Below, one piece after another: positions 59,062 through 64,000 of a stretch of DNA of 64,000 nucleotides (its first letter is position 1; every line of letters starts with the position of its first letter). Both the position numbers and the translations under genes were made by a program. The notes beneath the pieces were generated by a model. The model was not told the origin of the DNA and did no database searches. It was given only the letters and a program-made list of their open reading frames with translations. Location of the stretch: assembly GCA_019925795.1 (NCBI GenBank), contig CM034298.1, forward strand, positions 25,039,556-25,103,555, given 5' to 3'. The DNA is from Dendrobium chrysotoxum (lineage: Eukaryota; Streptophyta; Magnoliopsida; Asparagales; Orchidaceae).

Positions 59062-59775
59062 ATCGTCCTGGACGATAGTCGCATCGTCCTAGACGATCCA
59101 GTTAAAATAGAAATCCTAATTAGGGCGACTAAGTTAAGAGGGTCTGATTAAGCAGATCTTCCTGGACGATCTTGGGATCGTACGGGATGATATGCTCAAA
59201 TCAAAAATTCCCAGCCGCCAGATTAAGTTAGGCAAGTTTTATTTTAAGTATTTTGGTCTGATCGTCCCGGACGATACGTGTATCATCCTGGACGATTCAC
59301 TACAATCATGCCTAAATTAGTCTGGTAATTAAGGAAAGCAATTAATGTTTAATTGATACGATCACATTGTCCTAGACGATCGCAGGATCGTCCCGGATGA
59401 TCGTGATCGTCTTGTGCATTTCAGCTGTACGACCCGAACTGTGTTCAGGACGATTTTGGGCCTTTTTGAACTAATCGTACAGGACGATGTTTCCATCGTC
59501 CTGGATGATCAAGTCATTTTTTGGTCGTCCAGCACAGATTTCTCTAGACGACCCGAACTGTCTTCTGGACGATTTTCCTCAATTTGCACTAATCATCCCG
59601 GACGATCGCCGTATCGTACGGGACGATATGAATAACTTTTTCTACTTATCGTCCAGAAGAGCCTAATCGTACAGACTGAATCAACTGAATTTGAACTGAT
59701 CGTACAAGACGATCTACCGATCGTCCTGGATGATCTACCGATCGTCCTGGACGATCTACCGATCGTCCTGGACGA
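59062..59775. repeat. Array of CpG-rich palindromes ATCGTCC-N-GGACGAT in the LTR
   Basis: Some 17 perfect or near-perfect 15-bp palindromes in 0.7 kb. Perfect ones include ATCGTCCTGGACGAT at 59062-59076 and ATCGTCCCGGACGAT at 59261-59275; variants have GTACG or one decayed CpG. The last three (59711-59773) form a 21-bp direct tandem GATCTACCGATCGTCCTGGA+C/T. The same array in A1, J and C has more CpG-to-TpG/CpA changes. Confidence 0.9.
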
Positions 59776-60278
59776 TCTTGGCCGACCAGTTGAGATTTAG
59801 GGCAAATTTTAAGCCCTCCTTTAAAAGAACTTTTTCCAAATTTTGGAAAAATCTTTTGCTACCTTCCTTCCCTGAGAAACCCTAAAGAGAAGAGAGAGTT
59901 GGGAGAGAGAGAAGAGATCTTGTGAGGGGGAGTTAGTGAGGGATTCACTAAGGTTGCTCCAAGCACGGATCAGAGTCGTCTTCTCCACTCTTCGTCTGTC
60001 GTCTAGTCAGTGTTCTTCATGGGAGGATCATTCGTAAGAAGATCCGGGGTTCTCTGCCCGCTTCAGGTGGAAGCAAAAGGAGCTCGAAGGTTCTCTGCCT
60101 GCTTCAGGAGGAAGCGAAAGGAGGTCAGGTTCTCTGCCTCACCGTGTGGTGAAAAGGAGGTGTTTTGTACAGACTTCTCCGCCTTGCTGTGGGAGCAAAA
60201 GGAGAGTCACTTTTGTTTAGTGCAATATCCGGAGGGGAGGCTCCGAGGAGTGGACGTAGGTCAAGTTGACAGAACCAC

Positions 60279-60286
60279 TATAAAAT
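60279..60286 (+). promoter_or_regulatory. Conserved TATAAAAT block near LTR 3' end
   Basis: Within GAACCACTATAAAATCTG, conserved in LTRs J, A1, C and I. It could be the core promoter, giving a short R-U5, or merely conserved leader sequence; the sequence alone does not decide. Confidence 0.35.
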
Positions 60287-60509
60287 CTGATTTGCTTTTT
60301 TGATTCAGTTTTGTACTTTACTTTTCAATATAAACTGCTTGGGTGAATATCTTTGGTTGATCTTTTCGTTCTTGTTTACTTGTTTCCGCTGCTAAGTATC
60401 GAAAAGATTTTTGTTGTTATCGTGAAATTTTTAAATAACCAATTCACCCCCCCTCTTGGTTAGCCTCGGGACTAGTTCACTAGGGCTTAACATCCCTTTC
60501 GAACTTTCA

Positions 60510-60525
60510 AGTATTATCAGAGAGG
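60510..60525 (+). promoter_or_regulatory. Primer-binding site of Sirevirus A2, degenerate
   Basis: AGTATTATCAGAGAG, aligned with AAGTGGTATCAGAGCG of element A1. It differs from the perfect tRNA-iMet-type site at a few positions. Confidence 0.75.
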
Positions 60526-60564
60526 GATTCAAAATTTAGGTTTAAAAACTTTTGAATTTGATCC

Positions 60565-62375
60565 ATGGCTAACTGTAATAATCGTAATACTGCTGAAGGT
60601 TATTCTTTTACCATACCACCGTTGTTTGACAATATTCCTTTTGATTTTTGGAAAACACGCATGTCTACTTTTCTGTAATCTATTGATTATCGCATGTGGA
60701 TGTTAGTTAAGGATGGATACGAACCACCTTTTCGAATGATTAACAATGTGAAAACTGAATTGCCATTTGCTGATTGGACGTTTGATGATCGTGATTTAGC
60801 ACAGTTGAATGCAAAATGTTTGAACTGTTTCTTTTGTGCTTTGAAATCTGAAGACTATATGCGTGTTTCTACTTGTACAACGGGAAAGGAAATTTGGGAT
60901 AGGTTATGTATAACATACGAAGGTACAACTGAAGTCAAACAATCTAGGTTAAACATCTTGTTACATGATTACGAACTTTTTTGCATGAAACCTAGTGAGA
61001 CTATTTCAGAAATGTACACAAGGTTCACTCAGATTGTTACCTCTTTGCATGCTTTAGGTAGAGAACTTACCAACTACGAAAGAGTGAACAAGATTCTTAG
61101 ATGTTTGCCTGCTTCTTATGATGCTAAGATTACTACTATTACTGAATCCAAAGATTTAAATACTTACTCTATTGACAGCTTACTTAGATCACTCATTGCT
61201 TACGAGCAAGGGGTGAACCAAAGGCAACTTGATGCAGGTGAACGCAAGAAAGAGAAGACAGTGGCACTAAAGGCCAAAGATTCAGATGCTAGCACTTCCG
61301 GGTCTGATAGCGATGATGTTGCCTTAATCACAAGGCAATTCAAAAGCTTTCTAAGGAAGAAACATAAGAACTATCAGAAGTGGAACACGGGTAAGTTGAA
61401 TAAAAACTTTAAGGGTTCATCTGAATCGGTTTGTTTTGAATGCAGGAAGCCTGGACACATTAAGGCTGATTGTCCAACACTTAAAGCTCACCCAAGCAAG
61501 GTGAAGAGTGAGGAGAAACCAAAGTTCAGAAAGGACAAGAAGCGGATTCAGAAGGCGTTCTGGGCAGACTCTGCATCCGACTCTTCTGAGACTGAAGCTG
61601 AAGAGGAGGAAACAAACTTGTGTCTGATGGCGGATGATCACCCTGTTCAGTCGGACCAGGAAGAGGTATGTGAGCTTACTTACAATCAGTTATTTGAAGT
61701 TTCTGAAAAGATTCATACATCGTATAGGAAGCTTAAGAAAACCCATGCTAGTTTGAAATTAGATTATTTGACTTTACAAAAAGAGCATGATTCTGTAGTT
61801 AAAGATCATTCCATACTTGATTCCAATCACATGTCTCTGCTTGATGAGTTTGATGAATTGAACAAAAAATATTCTGATTTAGTTTCTGAGCATGATTCTT
61901 TGAAAACCACGCATGTTGATTTAGAAAAAGCTTTTAAAGAGTTAGATACAATGGCATGTGAAGTAGAAAGTAACAGTGGCGCTTTAAAATTTGAAATTGC
62001 AAGTTTAAAGAAAGAGAATGAGTTTTTGGAAGTAAAAATCAGTGCTTTGAAAAGAACGAAACACCGCCTACCTTTGAGCAGTTTTATGCACCGCCACCTT
62101 TTAAAAATTCTGTTGCAAGTTCATCAAAGCATGTTTCATACACTACTAGGAAGAGGCACTATCACTCACGACGTTTAGTTAATCCTTTTCCTGGTGTTAG
62201 ATGTTTTTCATGTGGCATGTTAGGACACATATCATACACTTGTACTATTCACCGTAGTACACATTGGGTGTGGAGACCCAAACTGCCTGTTTCACAGCAC
62301 AGCACGCATGCATCGCATTCTTCTTTTCATAAGAAGGAACCCAAACCTGTTTGGGTTCCTAAGACTGACATTTGA
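60565..62375 (+). pseudogene. gag: Sirevirus A2 gag
   Basis: Starts at ATG 60565 (ATGGCTAACTGTAATAATCG), in frame with the long open stretch 60694-62178. One nonsense codon, TAA at 60676, replaces CAA found in A1. Domains: N-terminal membrane-free head; UBN2-type capsid region with IWDRLCITYEGTTEV and NKILRCLPASYDAKITTI; basic linker; zinc knuckle CFECRKPGHIKADC at about 61432-61473; acidic NLCLMADDHP; long coiled coil (61680-62040). One T missing from the run at 62046-62048 relative to A1 shifts the frame. In the restored phase the tail has a second knuckle CFSCGMLGHISYTC (about 62208-62249) and ends WVPKTDI-TGA at 62373-62375. Confidence 0.92.
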
Positions 62376-62386
62376 TGATTTTGTAG
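61666..62386 (+). other. Intron-like cassette between gag and pol of Sirevirus A2
   Basis: GAAGAG|GTATGTGAG at 61665/61666 and TTTTGTAG|GTGTGC at 62386/62387; 721 nt. Both flanks are at codon boundaries: GAG of gag and GTG of pol. A branch-point-like CTGAC lies at 62365-62369, 18 nt before the AG. The pol frame has a stop (TAG 62384-62386) directly at the acceptor, so pol opens only after it. Inferred from sequence; the cassette is also coding for the Gag tail when retained. Confidence 0.5.
62335..62360 (+). other. Perfect hairpin at the end of gag
   Basis: Arms AGGAACCCAAAC and GTTTGGGTTCCT with a 2-base spacer (CT), encoding EPKPVWVP. It is conserved in A1 (about 45631-45656) and in altered form in B (GGACCCAAA / TTTGGGTTCC, about 35522-35545). 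It lies about 26 nt upstream of the acceptor-like AG. Confidence 0.85.
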
Positions 62387-64000
62387 GTGTGCTCTCACAC
62401 AAGACCTCGTGAGAGCATGTTGTACCTGGACAGCGGATGTTCTAGACTTATGACTGGAGATGCAAATCAGTTCATTTCGCTGGAGGCCAGAGCTGGAGGC
62501 AAGGTTACACTTGGAGATAACACCACCAGGAAGGTGGTAGGCACAGGTATAATTGGTGATTCAAAGAATTTTATGATTGATAATGTTTTGCTTGTAGATG
62601 GACTAAAACACAACTTGCTAAGCATTAGTCAACTCTGCGACAAGGGATACAGCATCAAATTCCTGCCCACTGGCTATATTTTAAGCTTAAATGATGAAGT
62701 TGTTTTGCAGGGGCAAAGGATCAACAACGTCTACAAACTGGATGTAAGTAGCATTAAATCTGATAATTTAATTTACTTAAAAACTGCTGCTGATGAGTCT
62801 TGGTTATGGCATAGGAGATTGTGTCATGCCAGTATGAAAACCCTTAGGAGAGTCACCCAAAAGGACTTAGTTAGAGGTGTGCCCAAGCTTAAGTTCACTA
62901 AGGATCACCTGTGTGATGCCTGTCAGTTGGGGAAGCAAGTCCAGTCCTCTTTTCACTCAGTTAAGGACATTAGCACCTCTAGACCTTTAGAAGTTCTTCA
63001 CATGGACCTCTTTGGACCCATTAGCACTGCCGGCTTAGGGGGGAGAGTCTATGGTTTTGTGATTGTTGATGATTATTCAAGGTTCACTTGGGTTAAGTTT
63101 TTGTCACACAAATCTGAGTCATTTGATGAGTTTAGATCTTTCTCTACTTGGATTCAGAAGAAGTTAGGATGTGAGATTATTACCATCCATAGTGATCACG
63201 GAGGGGAGTTTGAAAATGAAAGATTTAGAAGTTTTTGTGAGGATCATGGGATTAGTCACAATTTTTCAGTTCCTAGGACCCCTCAGCAGAACGGGGTAGC
63301 TGAAAGGAAGAACAGGACCTTAGTGGAAGCCGCTAGAGCCATGCTTGCCAAGTATTCACTTCCAAAATACTTTTGGACTGAAGCGGTGAACACTGCCTGT
63401 TATGTGCTGAATAGGGTGAATGTGAGAGTCAAACTGAACAAGACACCATATGAGATCATTAAGGGTAGAACACCAAATCTGTCCCACCTCCATGTCTTTG
63501 GCTGTAAGGTTTTCATTCTGAACAACGGGAAGTCACCCTTAGGAAAATTTGACCCCAAATCTGATGAAGGAGTGTTCTTAGGATATTCAAGTGTGGGGAA
63601 ATCCTTTAGGGTGTTCAATAGGAGGACTTTGGTGGTGAAAGAAACAACCCATGTAGTGTTTGATGAATCTGATCCTAAGGAGTCTAGATCTGAAGTAGAA
63701 GATGAAGAGATTGTTGAGGTTACCCAAGGAGTTGGAAATACAAATTTGGAGGAAAGGATAGAACCTCAAACCCAATTGCCTAGAGATTGGAGATATTCTT
63801 CGAGTCATCCTAAAGAACTGATCTTAGGAGACCCTTCTGAAGGTGTTAGGACTAGGCATGGACTTAGGAAGGAAGTAAACCATTCTGCCTTTATCTCAAT
63901 GACTGAACCCACCAACATCAATCAAGCCTTGTCGGATGAGTTTTGGATTTTAGCTATGTAGGAAGAATTGAATCAATTTGTAAGGAGTGATGTTTGGGAG
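62387..64000 (+). pseudogene. pol: Sirevirus A2 pol, N-terminal half (PR-INT), cut by the window end
   Basis: Open for 524 codons from 62387 to a TAG at 63959 (A1 has CAG there), then continuing in frame to the window end with EELNQFVRSDVWE, the start of RT. Protease DSG is at codons 15-17. A GAG-pre-integrase zinc region has HRRLCHASMKTL and CDACQLGK. The integrase core has MDLFGP, SDHGGEF and NGVAERKNRT carrying the D, D, E triad, then the HVFGCKVFILN block. No AUG precedes the codon-11 Met (ESMLYLDSG). Apart from the single TAG this part looks intact. Confidence 0.93.

Larger units (their letters stand above)
58811..60509 (+). mobile_element. Sirevirus A2 5' LTR
   Basis: Starts TGTTGCAAATCTGG at 58811 and ends GAACTTTCA at 60509; 1699 bp. 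Same family as the A1 LTRs. It has well-preserved CpG palindromes (59062-59775), the leader repeats (60050-60140), CTATAAAATC at about 60278-60287 and the poly-C/CTCTTGGTTAGCC end. It is inserted into element D's 3' LTR after GTTTA. The matching right-hand copy is beyond the window. It looks the youngest element here. Confidence 0.93.

Noticed and set aside
59062..59775. Possible CRISPR array
   Set aside because: The repeats are short palindromes with irregular spacing in plant LTR DNA; no constant repeat-spacer structure and no cas genes.
60010..60303. 97-codon plus-strand ORF in the A2 LTR
   Set aside because: Covers the leader repeats and ends in the LTR; the frame is not kept in the A1 or J LTRs.
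61417..61641. Minus-strand ORF opposite A2 gag (also 63400-63618 and 63587-63808)
   Set aside because: Antisense shadows of the well-supported gag and pol frames.
62373..62387. Programmed -1 ribosomal frameshift between gag and pol
   Set aside because: The gag and pol frames do not overlap: gag stops at 62373 and pol is closed by a stop at 62384. The offset also differs in element B. Bypass or internal initiation at the ATG of ESMLYLDSG remains possible.

Overview
This window is repeat-dense plant nuclear DNA, most likely heterochromatin of an angiosperm. I found no host gene, tRNA, rRNA or CRISPR array. Almost every base can be assigned to an LTR retrotransposon or its remains. Four families are recognisable: Athila-type Ty3/gypsy, a Tekay/Del-like Ty3/gypsy, a giant Tat/Ogre-type Ty3/gypsy, and Sirevirus-type Ty1/copia. 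Nearly all coding regions are broken, mostly by stop codons that look like C-to-T (or G-to-A) changes, as expected for old methylated elements. The species cannot be named from this sequence.

Layout. Positions 1-1686 are a minus-strand Sirevirus LTR (J) inside a minus-strand Athila element F (gag 2440-3560, PBS 3681-3700, 5' LTR 3705-5223). Positions 5224-5735 are the tail of a plus-strand Athila LTR (K). A plus-strand Athila element G follows (LTR 5736-7193, PBS, gag start 7382). Its gag is split by a minus solo LTR (7530-9186) and resumes at 9187-10122. At 10123 a Tekay-like element E enters G (5' LTR to about 11782, then gag, PR, RT, RNase H and INT to about 18195, then an LTR fragment to 18614). 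E's gag is split by a minus copia LTR at 12210-13949. At 18615 the giant Tat/Ogre-like element D enters E's 3' LTR. D has a 5' LTR from 18615 to about 24100, a PBS-like motif, an ORF1-like region, gag to 29365, PR/RT/RNase H/INT at 49312-54180, tandem repeats at 54370-56460, and a 3' LTR from about 56668. D carries a plus solo copia LTR (27336-29023), a complete minus Sirevirus A1 (29366-49311), and a plus Sirevirus A2 (LTR 58811-60509, gag-pol running off the window end). A1's 3' LTR is itself split by another Sirevirus, B (29616-37626, flanked by the 5-bp duplication AACTT). The longest chain is therefore G, E, D, A1, B: five levels.

Most interesting signal. In all three Sireviruses (A1, A2, B) gag and pol do not overlap. 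In each, gag ends at ATT-TGA just before a TTTTGTAG acceptor-like sequence, and pol is open only from the base after that AG, because the TAG itself is an in-frame stop for pol. About 0.57-0.72 kb upstream, inside gag, each has AG|GTATGT. Joining these two sites gives an in-frame gag-pol fusion (phase 0) in all three, although the unspliced gag/pol frame offset differs between families A (+2, i.e. -1) and B (+1). That fits retained-intron Gag versus spliced Gag-Pol better than a shared frameshift. A conserved hairpin sits just upstream of the acceptor.

Other notable items. A1 has an indel-free ORF of about 381 codons in the env position downstream of pol. The A-family LTRs carry arrays of CpG-rich palindromes of the form ATCGTCC-N-GGACGAT, repeated inside the element. 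Element B has a 1-kb inverted LTR repeat. D has satellite-like tandem repeats of about 166 bp in its 3' untranslated region.
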